Assembly (NCBI RefSeq): GCF_004784465.1
Contig: NZ_SRRU01000007.1
Coordinates: forward strand, 249,091 to 313,090
Reading direction: 5' to 3'
Origin: Streptomyces griseoluteus
GTDB taxonomy: Bacteria > Actinomycetota > Actinomycetes > Streptomycetales > Streptomycetaceae
Length of the DNA stretch: 64,000 nt
Both the position numbers and the translations under genes were made by a program. Under the pieces are notes generated by a model. The model saw only the letters and a list, made by a program, of their open reading frames with translations, did not search any database and was not told the origin of the DNA. Shown one piece after another: positions 1 through 8,129 of this stretch. How positions within the stretch are numbered: the first letter of the stretch is position 1; each line of letters opens with the position of its first letter.

Positions 1-393
1 GCGCGCTGAACCGCCACCGCTCTTCCGGACCGGTTCGCCCCGTGATCGGTTTGTCGTACCGCGCGCGGTAGGCTGGCCGATCGTTGTACCGCACCCGCGG
101 TCCGGAAGTTCGTTCGTCAATGTCCGGAAAGCTCGCCCGCTTTGGGGCGGTGGGTGAGGTACGGCAAAACCGGAGGACGCGCAACGTGGCGCAGTCCACA
201 ACGGGCTGTCACGTGATCTCGCTGTCACGACGGCCGAACGGCCGCGAGAATGCCACCGAATGGCTTTGTCGCCATTTCTGGCGGGTCGTTCGTGCCGATG
301 CGCACGGACGCTCGTTCTCACTACGGGGCGGTCGGTGCGCCGTTCCGGGTGAGCTGGTCGTAGGAGCACTAAACCGATGGGCGAGGGGTACGC
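1..393 (+). other. Non-coding leader upstream of bluB-cobT
   Basis: No convincing complete gene is seen here. A -10-like TAGGCT lies at 69-74, which would put transcription start near 81 and give bluB-cobT a leader of about 310 nt. I looked for a cobalamin riboswitch and did not find a B12-box-like core. Inside the leader a strong ribosome binding site, GGAGG at 172-176, precedes GTG 186. That frame stays open to 614 and would overlap the N-terminus of bluB-cobT; its first 60 or so codons look protein-like, but the part after 394 is Arg-rich shadow sequence. It could be a regulatory upstream ORF or chance. Confidence 0.4.
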
Positions 394-3300
394 ATGACCG
401 ACACCGGCCAGGTCCCGGCCGAGGGACAGCCGGAGAGCGCAGGCATGGTGGAGCAGCCGGGCCTCGGGCACGGCGCGTACACCTACCTCGCCGAGGCGCC
501 CGCCGAGGACGAGGACCTGTTGCTGCCGGGCGCTCAGGGCGCGTGGGGCAACGAGCTGCCGCCCCCCGCCCCGGCACCGATCGTCGAGGCCGTCCACCAG
601 CCCGACGCCCATGAGACGGCGGGCCGGGACACCGGCTCCGTCGACCTCGGCGGCGTACGGCTGCCCGAGCAGGGGCCGGGCCCGGTGCAGCCGCCGCGCC
701 GCCCGCTGCACCTCGGCCCGCCGATCCCGGACGCCTCCGCCAGCCCCGTCCGCTCCCTCGCCGACCGCGGCCCCGCCGGTGCGCCGGTACGGCCCTTGGC
801 CGGGCCGGAGTATCTCGACGTGCAGGCGCTGCCCGACCCGGTCCCGCAGGCCGCCGCGCCTTGGGGTGCGGGACCGGTGGAGGGTGTGGCGCCGGCCGCC
901 GAAACGGTTGTTCCGGAGCAGGGCGTTCCTGAGGCTGTGGCGCCGGAGCAGGTTGTTCCTGAGGCGGTTGTTCCGGAACAGGTCGTTGCTGAGGCCGTTG
1001 CCCCGGAGGCGGTCCTCCCGGAGGCAGTTGTGCCGGACGCGGTTGCCCCTGAGGCAGTCGTCCCGGACGAGCTCGCCCCGCAGGAGGTGGTCCCGGAGAC
1101 GGCCCTGCCGGAGGCTGTCCTGCCCGTCGCCGAGAGCGCGCCGGTAGAGCCCGTCGAGCCCGCGGAGGCCGCGCAGGCCGCCGTGGACCGGCTGACCGCT
1201 CAGGCCGAGGTCGCCGGGGTCGCCGTCGAGGAGGCGCCCCAGGCCCCCCTCGCGGCCGAGATCCCCGAGCCGGAGGTGGCCGAGGCGGTGCTGGAGGCCG
1301 TGCCCGACGCGGCTCCGGGACACGAGGCCGAGGCGGCCATCGAGGAAGCCCTGGTCCAGGTCGCGGAGGTTCCTGCCGAGGAGGCGCCCGAGACCGTGGC
1401 GGCCCCGGTCGAGGAGGCCCCGCAGAGCGTCGAGCCCGAGGTCCTGCTCGCCCCGGTGCAGGAAGTCGTGGAGACCCCCGTACCGGAGCCCGTACCCGCC
1501 CCCGAGCTCGAAGTCCCCCTCCCCGCCGCGGAGTCCCTGCTCCCCGAGCACGAGGACACCCCGGCGGCCGCCCCGCAGCCCCCCGTCTTCGAGCCCCCGG
1601 CCCCCGTGGAGGCGCACGAAGCCCCCTCCGGCCCCCAGCTCCAGGTCCCCGAGGAAGCGCCCGCCCCGGCGGAGCCGCTGCCCTCCGTTCTGCCGCAGGA
1701 GCCGCACCCGGAGCAGCCGCTCGGCCAGTTCGTGGCCGTCGACGGACAGGTGCCCACCACCCCGCACCTGGCGCCCACCCCGCCGCAGCCGCTGATCCTC
1801 CCCGACCTGAACGCCGTCGCCCCGCAGGGCCCCGTGGCCGAGGCACCGGAGCCGGCCCTCGTCCAGCACGCCGAGGACCTCGCCACCACCGACGCCGACC
1901 AGGACGAGGACCCCGAGCCGGCCCTCCCGCCGGGCCCGGCCGCGCCCGCCTACAACGACGCCGAGCGCGAAGCCGTACTGAAGGTGATCCGCGAGCGCCG
2001 CGACATCCGCAACGGCTTCCGCAGCGACCCGATCCCGCACGACGTACTGCTGCGCGTCCTGGAGGCGGCCCACACCGCCCCCTCGGTCGGCCACTCGCAG
2101 CCCTGGGACTTCGTCGTCATCCGCTCCGCCGACACCCGGCGCGCGATGCACGACCTCGCCATGAGCCAGCGCGAGGCGTACGCCAAGTCGCTGCCCAAGG
2201 GCCGGGCCAAGCAGTTCAAGGAAATGAAGATCGAGGCCATCCTCGACACCCCGGTGAACATCGTCGTCACCGCCGACCCCACCCGCGGCGGCCGCCACAC
2301 CCTGGGCCGGCACACCCAGCCGCAGATGGCGCCGTACTCCTCCGCGCTCGCGGTGGAGAACCTCTGGCTCGCCGCGCGCGCCGAGGGCCTCGGTGTCGGC
2401 TGGGTCAGCTTCTTCGACGAGCGGGAGATGGTCCGCGCGCTCGGCCTGCCCGAGCACCTGGAGGTCGTCGCCTACCTGTGCGTCGGGTACGTCGACGAGT
2501 TCCCGGACGAACCCGAGCTGATGCAGGCCGGCTGGTCCAAGCGCCGCCCGCTGTCCTGGGTGGTGCACGAGGAGACGTACGGCCGCCGCGCCCTGCCCGG
2601 AGAGGACCCCCACGACCTGCTTGCCGAGACCGTCGCACAGATCCGCCCGCTCGACGCCAAGGCGCTCGGGGAGGCGTGGGAGCGGCAGAAGCGCATGACC
2701 AAGCCGGCCGGCGCGCTCGGCATGCTGGAGATCATCTCCGCGCAGCTCTCCGGCCTGTCCCGGCAGTGCCCGCCGCCCATCCCGGAGCCCGCGGCCGTGG
2801 CCGTGTTCGCCGGTGACCACGGTGTGCACGCCCAGGGCGTCACCCCGTGGCCGCAGGAGGTCACCGGGCAGATGGTCGCCAACTTCCTGGGCGGCGGCGC
2901 GGTCTGCAACGCCTTCGCCAACCAGGTCGGCGCCGAGGTGTGCGTGGTGGACGTCGGTGTCGTCGCCGACCTGCCCGCCACCCCCGGCCTGCTGCCCCGC
3001 AAGATCCGTGGCGGCACCTCCGACATGACCACCGGGCCCGCGATGACCCGCGAGGAGGCCAGAGCCGCCATCGAGGTCGGCATCGAGACCGCCCGCGACC
3101 TGGTCGCCGCCGGGAACAAGGCGCTGCTCACCGGCGAGATGGGCATCGCCAACACCACCTCCTCCGCCGCGCTGATCTCCGTCTTCACCGGCGCCGACCC
3201 GGCCGAGGTCACCGGCCGGGGCACCGGCATCAACGACGAGACCCTGGCCCGCAAGACCGAGGTCGTCCGCCGCGCGCTGGAACTCCACCAGCCGGACCCG

Positions 3301-3666
3301 GCCGACCCGATCGGCGTCCTCGCGGCCCTCGGCGGCTTCGAGCACGCGGCCATGGTCGGCCTGCTGCTGGGTGGCGCGTCGCTGCGCACACCGGTGATCC
3401 TGGACGGGGTGAGCGCCGGTGCCGCCGCGCTGGTCGCCCGTGCCATCGCCCCCGAGGTGCTGGCGGCCTGCATCGCCGGTCATCGCAGCGCCGAGCCCGG
3501 CCATGTGGCCGCGCTCAACAAGCTGGGCCTGCGCCCGCTGGTCGACCTCGACCTGCGCCTGGGCGAGGGCACCGGCGCGCTGCTGGCGCTGCCGCTGGTG
3601 CAGAGCACGGCCCGCGCGATGCACGAGGTGGCGACGTTCGACTCGGCGGGCGTCACCGAGAAGTAG
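394..3666 (+). CDS. BluB-CobT fusion with long low-complexity N-terminus (5,6-dimethylbenzimidazole synthase / NaMN:DMB phosphoribosyltransferase)
   Basis: A 1090-residue protein in three parts. Residues 1 to about 515 are rich in Pro, Ala, Val and Glu and look disordered; residues 172-246 are 15 tandem pentapeptides of the type VxPEx. From about 520 to 735 is a nitroreductase-fold BluB domain (RRDIRNGF, SVGHSQPWDFVVI), which makes 5,6-dimethylbenzimidazole from reduced FMN. From about 750 to the end is CobT (KRMTKPAGALG, GDHGVHAQGV, GIANTTSS), which joins the base to nicotinate mononucleotide; its catalytic-type Glu sits in GEGTGA near residue 1058. Together these steps build the lower ligand of cobalamin. 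BluB/CobT fusions are known in other actinobacteria, but the 500-residue extension is not part of either family. Start ATG 394 follows GAGGGG. The next gene makes early corrin/siroheme intermediates. Confidence 0.93.
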   Translation: MTDTGQVPAEGQPESAGMVEQPGLGHGAYTYLAEAPAEDEDLLLPGAQGAWGNELPPPAPAPIVEAVHQPDAHETAGRDTGSVDLGGVRLPEQGPGPVQPPRRPLHLGPPIPDASASPVRSLADRGPAGAPVRPLAGPEYLDVQALPDPVPQAAAPWGAGPVEGVAPAAETVVPEQGVPEAVAPEQVVPEAVVPEQVVAEAVAPEAVLPEAVVPDAVAPEAVVPDELAPQEVVPETALPEAVLPVAESAPVEPVEPAEAAQAAVDRLTAQAEVAGVAVEEAPQAPLAAEIPEPEVAEAVLEAVPDAAPGHEAEAAIEEALVQVAEVPAEEAPETVAAPVEEAPQSVEPEVLLAPVQEVVETPVPEPVPAPELEVPLPAAESLLPEHEDTPAAAPQPPVFEPPAPVEAHEAPSGPQLQVPEEAPAPAEPLPSVLPQEPHPEQPLGQFVAVDGQVPTTPHLAPTPPQPLILPDLNAVAPQGPVAEAPEPALVQHAEDLATTDADQDEDPEPALPPGPAAPAYNDAEREAVLKVIRERRDIRNGFRSDPIPHDVLLRVLEAAHTAPSVGHSQPWDFVVIRSADTRRAMHDLAMSQREAYAKSLPKGRAKQFKEMKIEAILDTPVNIVVTADPTRGGRHTLGRHTQPQMAPYSSALAVENLWLAARAEGLGVGWVSFFDEREMVRALGLPEHLEVVAYLCVGYVDEFPDEPELMQAGWSKRRPLSWVVHEETYGRRALPGEDPHDLLAETVAQIRPLDAKALGEAWERQKRMTKPAGALGMLEIISAQLSGLSRQCPPPIPEPAAVAVFAGDHGVHAQGVTPWPQEVTGQMVANFLGGGAVCNAFANQVGAEVCVVDVGVVADLPATPGLLPRKIRGGTSDMTTGPAMTREEARAAIEVGIETARDLVAAGNKALLTGEMGIANTTSSAALISVFTGADPAEVTGRGTGINDETLARKTEVVRRALELHQPDPADPIGVLAALGGFEHAAMVGLLLGGASLRTPVILDGVSAGAAALVARAIAPEVLAACIAGHRSAEPGHVAALNKLGLRPLVDLDLRLGEGTGALLALPLVQSTARAMHEVATFDSAGVTEK
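907..1131 (+). repeat. In-frame 15-bp/30-bp tandem repeats encoding VxPEx pentapeptides
   Basis: Fifteen consecutive five-codon units encode variants of Val-Val/Ala/Leu-Pro-Glu/Asp-Ala/Gln. A higher 30-bp period is visible, for example GTTGTTCCGGAGCAG alternating with units ending in GAGGCG. The units diverge towards the 3' end. The array lies wholly within the disordered N-terminus of BluB-CobT and keeps the frame. Confidence 0.85.
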
Positions 3667-3681
3667 CGTCACCGAGAAGCA
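3650..3681 (+). repeat. 16-bp tandem duplication across the bluB-cobT stop codon
   Basis: The 16-mers at 3650-3665 and 3666-3681 differ at one base. The first copy encodes the C-terminal VTEK and runs into the TAG stop; the second is non-coding. It is a small local duplication with no obvious function. Confidence 0.8.
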
Positions 3682-3826
3682 GCCGACGGCCACGGGCGGT
3701 CCGGTCCGGCGTTCACCAGCCGGACCACCCGTGCCCCACCCGGGGCCCAGACATTAAGATCCGCACGTCAGGGCCGCTCCGAAGGCGCGGCGCGCCCACC
3801 GCACACCGCACGAGGAGCCGCACCTC

Positions 3827-5062
3827 ATGGCCGAACACCCCGCCTACCCCGTGGGCCTCCGCCTGACCGGTCGCCGCGTGGTCGTCCTCGGCGGCGGCCA
3901 GGTCGCCCAGCGCCGCCTCCCGGCGCTGATCGCCGCGGGCGCCGACGTCCTCCTCGTCTCCCCGGAGGCCACCCCCTCCGTCGAGGCGATGGCCGACGCC
4001 GGCGAGATCACCTGGCTGCGCCGCCCGTACGCCGAGGGCGACCTCTCCGGCGCCTGGTACGCCCTGATCGCCACCAGCGACGCCGTCGCCAACGCCACGG
4101 CCTCCGCCGAGGCCGAGGCGCACCGCGTCTGGTGCGTCCGCTCCGACGACGCCGACCAGGCCACCGCCTGGACGCCCGCCACCGGCACCAGCGAGGGCGT
4201 GACCGTCGCCGTCCTCACCACCAGCGCGCGCGGCCGCGACCCCCGGCACACCGCCGCCATCCGCGACGCGGTCGTGGCGGGCCTGCGCGACGGAACCCTG
4301 GTCGCCCCGCACCACCGCACCCGCACGCCCGGTGTCGCCCTGGTCGGCGGCGGCCCGGGCGACCCGGACCTGATCACCGTCCGGGGCCGGCGGCTGCTCG
4401 CCGAGGCCGATGTCGTCATCGCCGACCGGCTCGGCCCGCGCGACCTGCTCGCCGAACTCCCGCCGCACGTCGAGGTCATCGACGCGGCCAAGATCCCCTA
4501 CGGGCGGTACATGGCCCAGGAGGCCATCAACAACGCCCTGATCGAGCACGCCAAGCAGGGCAAGTCCGTGGTGCGGCTGAAGGGCGGCGACCCGTTCGTC
4601 TTCGGCCGGGGCATGGAGGAGGTGCAGGCGCTCGCCGAGGCGGGCATCCCCTGCACGGTGGTCCCCGGCATCTCCAGCTCGATATCGGTGCCGGCCGCCG
4701 CCGGGATACCCGTCACCCATCGCGGGGTCGCCCATGAGTTCACCGTGGTCAGCGGCCATGTCGCCCCCGACGACGCCCGCTCCCTGGTCGACTGGCCCGC
4801 GATGGCCCGCCTGAGGGGCACCCTCGTCGTCCTGATGGGCGTCGACAAGATCGGGAAGATCGCCGAGGCCCTGATCGCCCACGGCAAGGCCCCCGAGACC
4901 CCCGTCGCGCTCGTCCAGGAGGGCACCACCGCCGCCCAGCGCCGGGTGGACGCGACGCTGGCCACCGTGGCGGAGACCGTACGCGCCGAGGCCGTGAAGC
5001 CCCCGGCGGTCATCGTCATCGGCGCCGTGGTGGACGCGACCCCGGCCACCGAACAGCCCTGA
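3827..5062 (+). CDS. cobA: CysG-like uroporphyrinogen-III C-methyltransferase / precorrin-2 dehydrogenase
   Basis: A 411-residue two-domain enzyme. The N-terminal 160 or so residues are a Met8/CysG-type NAD-binding domain (VVLGGGQVAQRR at about 17-28) expected to oxidise precorrin-2 to sirohydrochlorin. From about 169 onward is a SAM-dependent uroporphyrinogen-III methyltransferase with GGGPGDPDLITV and RLKGGDPFVFGRGMEE. It supplies precorrin-2 for both siroheme and cobalamin. ATG 3827 follows AGGAG with good spacing. A TAAGAT -10-like element at 3755-3760 suggests its own promoter after bluB-cobT. No ferrochelatase activity can be inferred from the sequence alone. cysG is an equally valid name. 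Confidence 0.9.
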   Translation: MAEHPAYPVGLRLTGRRVVVLGGGQVAQRRLPALIAAGADVLLVSPEATPSVEAMADAGEITWLRRPYAEGDLSGAWYALIATSDAVANATASAEAEAHRVWCVRSDDADQATAWTPATGTSEGVTVAVLTTSARGRDPRHTAAIRDAVVAGLRDGTLVAPHHRTRTPGVALVGGGPGDPDLITVRGRRLLAEADVVIADRLGPRDLLAELPPHVEVIDAAKIPYGRYMAQEAINNALIEHAKQGKSVVRLKGGDPFVFGRGMEEVQALAEAGIPCTVVPGISSSISVPAAAGIPVTHRGVAHEFTVVSGHVAPDDARSLVDWPAMARLRGTLVVLMGVDKIGKIAEALIAHGKAPETPVALVQEGTTAAQRRVDATLATVAETVRAEAVKPPAVIVIGAVVDATPATEQP

Positions 5063-5093
5063 CCCCTCCGGAAGAACAAGGCACCAGCACCCC

Positions 5094-5915
5094 GTGGCCC
5101 AGCTCATCACCGTCGACGACCCCGCCGACCCGCGCCTGCACGACTACACCAACCTCACCGACGTGGCCCTGCGCCGCAGGCGCGAACCCGCCGAGGGCCT
5201 GTTCATCGCCGAGGGCGAGAAGGTCATCCGCCGCGCGGGGAACGCCGGTTACGGCATGCGCTCGATGATGCTCACCCCCAAGTGGGTCGACACCATGGCC
5301 GACCTCATCGACGAACTGACCTGCCCGGTCTACGTGGTGAGCCCCGAGCTGGCCGAGAGCGTCACCGGGTACCACGTCCACCGGGGCGCCCTCGCCTCGA
5401 TGGCCCGCAACCCGCTGCCCACCCCGGCCGAGCTGCTGGAGTCCGCCGGCCCTCACGGCGCCCCGCGCCGGGTCGCGCTCTTCGAGGACATGGTCGACCA
5501 CGCCAACCTGGGCGCCGCCTTCCGCAACGCCGCCGCCCTCGGGGTGGACGCCGTACTGCTCACCCCGCGCTGCGCCGACCCGCTGTACCGGCGCTCGGTG
5601 AAGGTCTCCATGGGTACGGTCTTCGCGGTGCCGTACGCCCGCCTGGAGTCCTGGCCGCACGACGCGGACACCCTCCGCGCGCACGGATTCGAGCTGGCCG
5701 CGCTGTGCCTCTCGGAGGACTCCATCGACCTGCACGAACTCGCCGCCCGGCGCCCGGAGAAGCTCGCGCTGATGCTGGGGACCGAGGGCGACGGGCTCTC
5801 CCCGGCCGCGCTCGCGGCGGCCGATGTCCATGTGCGCATCCCGATGGAGGCCGGCGTCGACTCCCTGAACGTGGCGGCGGCCTCGGCGGTCGCCTTCTAC
5901 GCCACGCGCCCCTGA
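5094..5915 (+). CDS. SpoU/TrmH-family RNA 2'-O-methyltransferase
   Basis: This 273-residue protein has an N-terminal substrate-binding region (GLFIAEGEKVIRRA) of the kind seen in RlmB/TrmH enzymes. It is followed by the knotted SPOUT methyltransferase domain with NLGAAFRNAAALG (motif 1), LMLGTEGDGL (motif 2) and SLNVAAASAVAFY (motif 3). It probably methylates a ribose in 23S rRNA or tRNA; the exact target cannot be read from sequence. The GTG start at 5094 lies 31 bp after cobA, so the two may be cotranscribed. Its last 19 bp overlap the end of the convergent kinase gene. Confidence 0.88.
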   Translation: MAQLITVDDPADPRLHDYTNLTDVALRRRREPAEGLFIAEGEKVIRRAGNAGYGMRSMMLTPKWVDTMADLIDELTCPVYVVSPELAESVTGYHVHRGALASMARNPLPTPAELLESAGPHGAPRRVALFEDMVDHANLGAAFRNAAALGVDAVLLTPRCADPLYRRSVKVSMGTVFAVPYARLESWPHDADTLRAHGFELAALCLSEDSIDLHELAARRPEKLALMLGTEGDGLSPAALAAADVHVRIPMEAGVDSLNVAAASAVAFYATRP

Positions 5916-7207
5916 CCGTCCCCGGGCACGGGGGCCTGCCGCACGCCCGTACGCTGCTCGCCGCCGTCCCCGCCCAGGCCGCGCGCCGGGCCGGAACAGC
6001 CCTGTGCCACCGCGATGCCCAGCGCGACCAGCAGCGTCACCACCACGAACACGGTCAGCCGCTGCCGCAGCAGCCGGGGGTTGGCCGGGCGCAGCTTGGT
6101 CCCCGTGGTACGAGCCGGACGGCCCGCGCCACTGCGCGGAGCGGGCCGGTTGCCGGTGCCCCGACCGGACTGGCCCGGCCGGGTACCGGGCCGGGACGCG
6201 ACACCACCGCGCGAAGGAGCCCCGCCCCGCGAGGGTGCGGCCCCGCGCGGCGGCGGGGTACCGGGAGCGGCCCGTCGCTGCGTGGTGCGCTGCTGGTCGG
6301 GCGAGGTGTCCGCGAGCCCCACCGAGGCCCGGTCCGACACCGACGTCCGCGGCCCGGGCGGCCGTACCTCACCGAGCCCGTGCGCCTCGCGGGCCGCGAT
6401 CTCCTTGAGCCGCAGCGACAGCTGGAGCGTGCTCGGCCGGTCCGCGGGGTCCTTCGCCAGGCAGGCCCGCACCAGCGGCGCCAACGCGTCCGGCACCCCG
6501 TGCAGATGCGGCTCCTCGTGCACCACCCGGTACAGCATGACCTCGGAACTGCCGTGCCCGAAGGGGGAGTCACCGGTCGAGGCGTACGCCAGGGTCGCGC
6601 CCAGCGAGAACACGTCGGTGGCCGGGGTGACCGCCGCCCCGCGCACCTGCTCCGGCGCCAGGAAGCCGGGGGAGCCCACCGCCGTACCGACGTGGGTGAG
6701 CGTGGAGGCGCCGGTGGCCCAGGCGATGCCGAAGTCGATGATCCTCGGGCCCTTGGGGGACAGCAGGATGTTGGACGGCTTGAGGTCCCGGTGCACCACA
6801 CCGGCCTCGTGCACCGCCACCAGCCCCTCGGACAGGGCCGCGCCGATCGCCGCCGTGTCGGCCGCGTACAGCGGGCCCTCCTCGGCGACCTTGTCGTGCA
6901 GGGACGGGCCGGGCACGTACTGCGTGGCGAACCAGGGCCGCTCGGCCTCCAGGTCCGCAGCCACCAGCCGCGCCGTGCAGCCGCCGCGGATGCGCCGGGC
7001 CGCCGACACCTCGCGCGCGAACCGCGACCGGAACTCCTGGTCCTCCGCGAGATCGGGCCGGATCACCTTCAGCGCGACCCGCTGGCCCTTCTTGTCCGAG
7101 CCGAGGTAGACCACGCCCATCCCGCCCGCGCCGAGCCGTCGGTGAAGCCTGAACGAGCCGACGACGCGCGGGTCCTCGCGCCTCAGGCGCATCATCGCCA
7201 TGTTCAT
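5897..7207 (-). CDS. Membrane-anchored Ser/Thr protein kinase (PknB-like)
   Basis: About 436 residues from the ATG at 7207; in-frame ATGs at 7201 and slightly downstream are alternatives. A complete Hanks-type kinase domain fills residues 1 to about 270: glycine loop LGAGGMGVVYLGSD, ATP lysine in ALKVIR, catalytic HRDLKPSNILL, DFG in DFGIAW, and activation segment ending GFLAPEQ. A Pro/Arg/Gly-rich linker follows, then one membrane segment (RLTVFVVVTLLVALGIAVAQ), leaving only about 30 residues outside. No PASTA or other known sensor domain is present, so any signal must come through the short tail or a partner. The gene is monocistronic and convergent with the methyltransferase gene. Confidence 0.92.
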   Translation of the reverse strand: MNMAMMRLRREDPRVVGSFRLHRRLGAGGMGVVYLGSDKKGQRVALKVIRPDLAEDQEFRSRFAREVSAARRIRGGCTARLVAADLEAERPWFATQYVPGPSLHDKVAEEGPLYAADTAAIGAALSEGLVAVHEAGVVHRDLKPSNILLSPKGPRIIDFGIAWATGASTLTHVGTAVGSPGFLAPEQVRGAAVTPATDVFSLGATLAYASTGDSPFGHGSSEVMLYRVVHEEPHLHGVPDALAPLVRACLAKDPADRPSTLQLSLRLKEIAAREAHGLGEVRPPGPRTSVSDRASVGLADTSPDQQRTTQRRAAPGTPPPRGAAPSRGGAPSRGGVASRPGTRPGQSGRGTGNRPAPRSGAGRPARTTGTKLRPANPRLLRQRLTVFVVVTLLVALGIAVAQGCSGPARGLGGDGGEQRTGVRQAPVPGDGQGRVA

Positions 7208-7351
7208 CCCCGCTGCCCGGTCCCTGTGACGTGCCCAGCTTACGTTTCCACGGCCGCCCGCGCGCAGAGGCCGCGCCCTCTCGGGCCGATGGATTGCGCC
7301 TACCCCACGCCCGAGGTGAAACGCGGTCAGCGACACGGATCTTGCTGTGTG

Positions 7352-7374
7352 GTTGATGTAAGGACGTCGTCAAC
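7352..7374. promoter_or_regulatory. Inverted repeat GTTGA-N13-TCAAC
   Basis: Five-bp arms 13 bp apart, about 145 bp upstream of the kinase start. The same GTTGA/TCAAC half-site recurs at 7394-7410, so both may be operators for one regulator. Confidence 0.35.
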
Positions 7375-7393
7375 CCTGTGAGCAGGGGCGGAG

Positions 7394-7410
7394 GTTGACT
7401 TCTGGTCAAC
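7394..7410. promoter_or_regulatory. Perfect inverted repeat GTTGAC-N5-GTCAAC
   Basis: Six-bp arms are exact reverse complements with a five-base spacer. It lies 20 bp from the related repeat at 7352-7374. The size and symmetry fit a dimeric helix-turn-helix operator; the regulator is unknown. Confidence 0.4.
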
Positions 7411-7517
7411 GGTCAGTAGCAGTCATCGTGCCGTCGGGCAGGGGAGGGGCGTCCGGCCGCCGCCGCGACGCCCTGCGGTGCTCTTCCTCCCGCATGCCGT
7501 GCCCCCGGACGGTCAAA

Positions 7518-7531
7518 GTGACTGAAGTCAC
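7518..7531. promoter_or_regulatory. Palindrome GTGACT-GA-AGTCAC
   Basis: Six-bp perfect arms around two bases. It resembles half of a BldD box (TNAC...GTNA) but its central spacing is four bases rather than the five of the consensus I recall, so I do not call it a BldD site. Confidence 0.3.
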
Positions 7532-7797
7532 GGCAATCCACCTCTGGGAGGAGACGCCGGGGGGCCGGCCCTCGACCCTTCCGGGAAGACCCTGAGACTC
7601 CACCGCACGTCTCCAACCAGGGGAGTACGCGCGGACAGGAGGCTCATCCTCCGGGAGGCCCGCCATTCGGTACGAGGGCATGACGCCCGCCCGGCACCGC
7701 GAACCTAGATTTGAGGTCAAGCGGCGGGCCCGGCGCTCGCCCCCCGAGGCCACGCGCCCGCCGCTGCCAACAACCGAATCGGCCGGGAGAAGGAACC

Positions 7798-7974
7798 ATG
7801 GCCCCCACGGCACCGAGGCGCGACACACTCCTCCGACGCCGCACGGGCCGCCGCCACCCCCTGGTGGCGACCCTCATGGCCCTTCCCCTGGCGGCCCTGC
7901 TCCTGCTCGTCTTCGACGGCTGGGAGACGGTGGCCACACAGGCGTCGTCCGTGGGTGCGATGCTGGGCCGCTGA
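7798..7974 (+). CDS. Small single-pass membrane protein
   Basis: A 58-residue protein with a basic N-terminus (RRDTLLRRRTGRRH) followed by one strong hydrophobic segment (LVATLMALPLAALLLLVF) and a short tail. The ATG at 7798 is preceded by GGGAGAAGGAAC, a good ribosome binding site, and the gene ends just before a very strong hairpin terminator, so it looks like a complete monocistronic unit. Positive charges before the segment suggest an N-in, C-out topology. I do not recognise the family; no function is proposed. Confidence 0.72.
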   Translation: MAPTAPRRDTLLRRRTGRRHPLVATLMALPLAALLLLVFDGWETVATQASSVGAMLGR

Positions 7975-8059
7975 GAAGCGGTCCAGGCCCGGAAGAGCGG
8001 TCCGGGTGGATCTCCCTTACATCCAGAAACCCCGTGGGGACGGGGGTGCGACGGACGGC

Positions 8060-8101
8060 ACGCAATGCCGGCGCAGCTGGGGAGCTGCGCCGGCATTGCG
8101 T
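8060..8101. terminator. Strong hairpin terminator (19-bp stem)
   Basis: A perfect 19-bp stem (ACGCAATGCCGGCGCAGCT and its complement) closes a GGGG loop. It follows the small membrane gene by 85 bp and precedes the phosphotransferase promoter. Confidence 0.85.
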
Positions 8102-8129
8102 TTCCGCCCGCCCAGTACGCTCACCTCCC

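Larger units (their letters stand above)
7208..7797. other. Intergenic region with three perfect inverted repeats
   Basis: This 590-bp gap lies between divergently transcribed genes (kinase on minus, small membrane gene on plus). It carries inverted repeats at 7352-7374, 7394-7410 and 7518-7531 (listed separately) and a -10-like TAGATT at 7706-7711 with TGACGC at 7681-7686. That promoter would serve the small membrane gene. A minus-strand open frame at 7406-7828 has no ribosome binding site or coding character that I can defend, so it is left out. Confidence 0.5.

Noticed and set aside
1..393. Cobalamin riboswitch upstream of bluB-cobT
   Set aside because: I could not find the B12-box core or the flanking conserved elements.
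209..1846. Long minus-strand frame (545 codons) opposite the bluB-cobT N-terminus
   Set aside because: It is Arg/Pro/Gly-rich with no domain, has no ribosome binding site, and is the expected antisense frame of a Pro/Glu/Ala-rich coding region.
7518..7531. BldD box between kinase and small membrane gene
   Set aside because: The half-sites fit, but the central spacing is one base shorter than the consensus.
7406..7828. Minus-strand frame of 140 codons in the kinase/small-protein gap
   Set aside because: There is no ribosome binding site, no hydrophobic or family pattern, and it runs over the promoter region of the small membrane gene.
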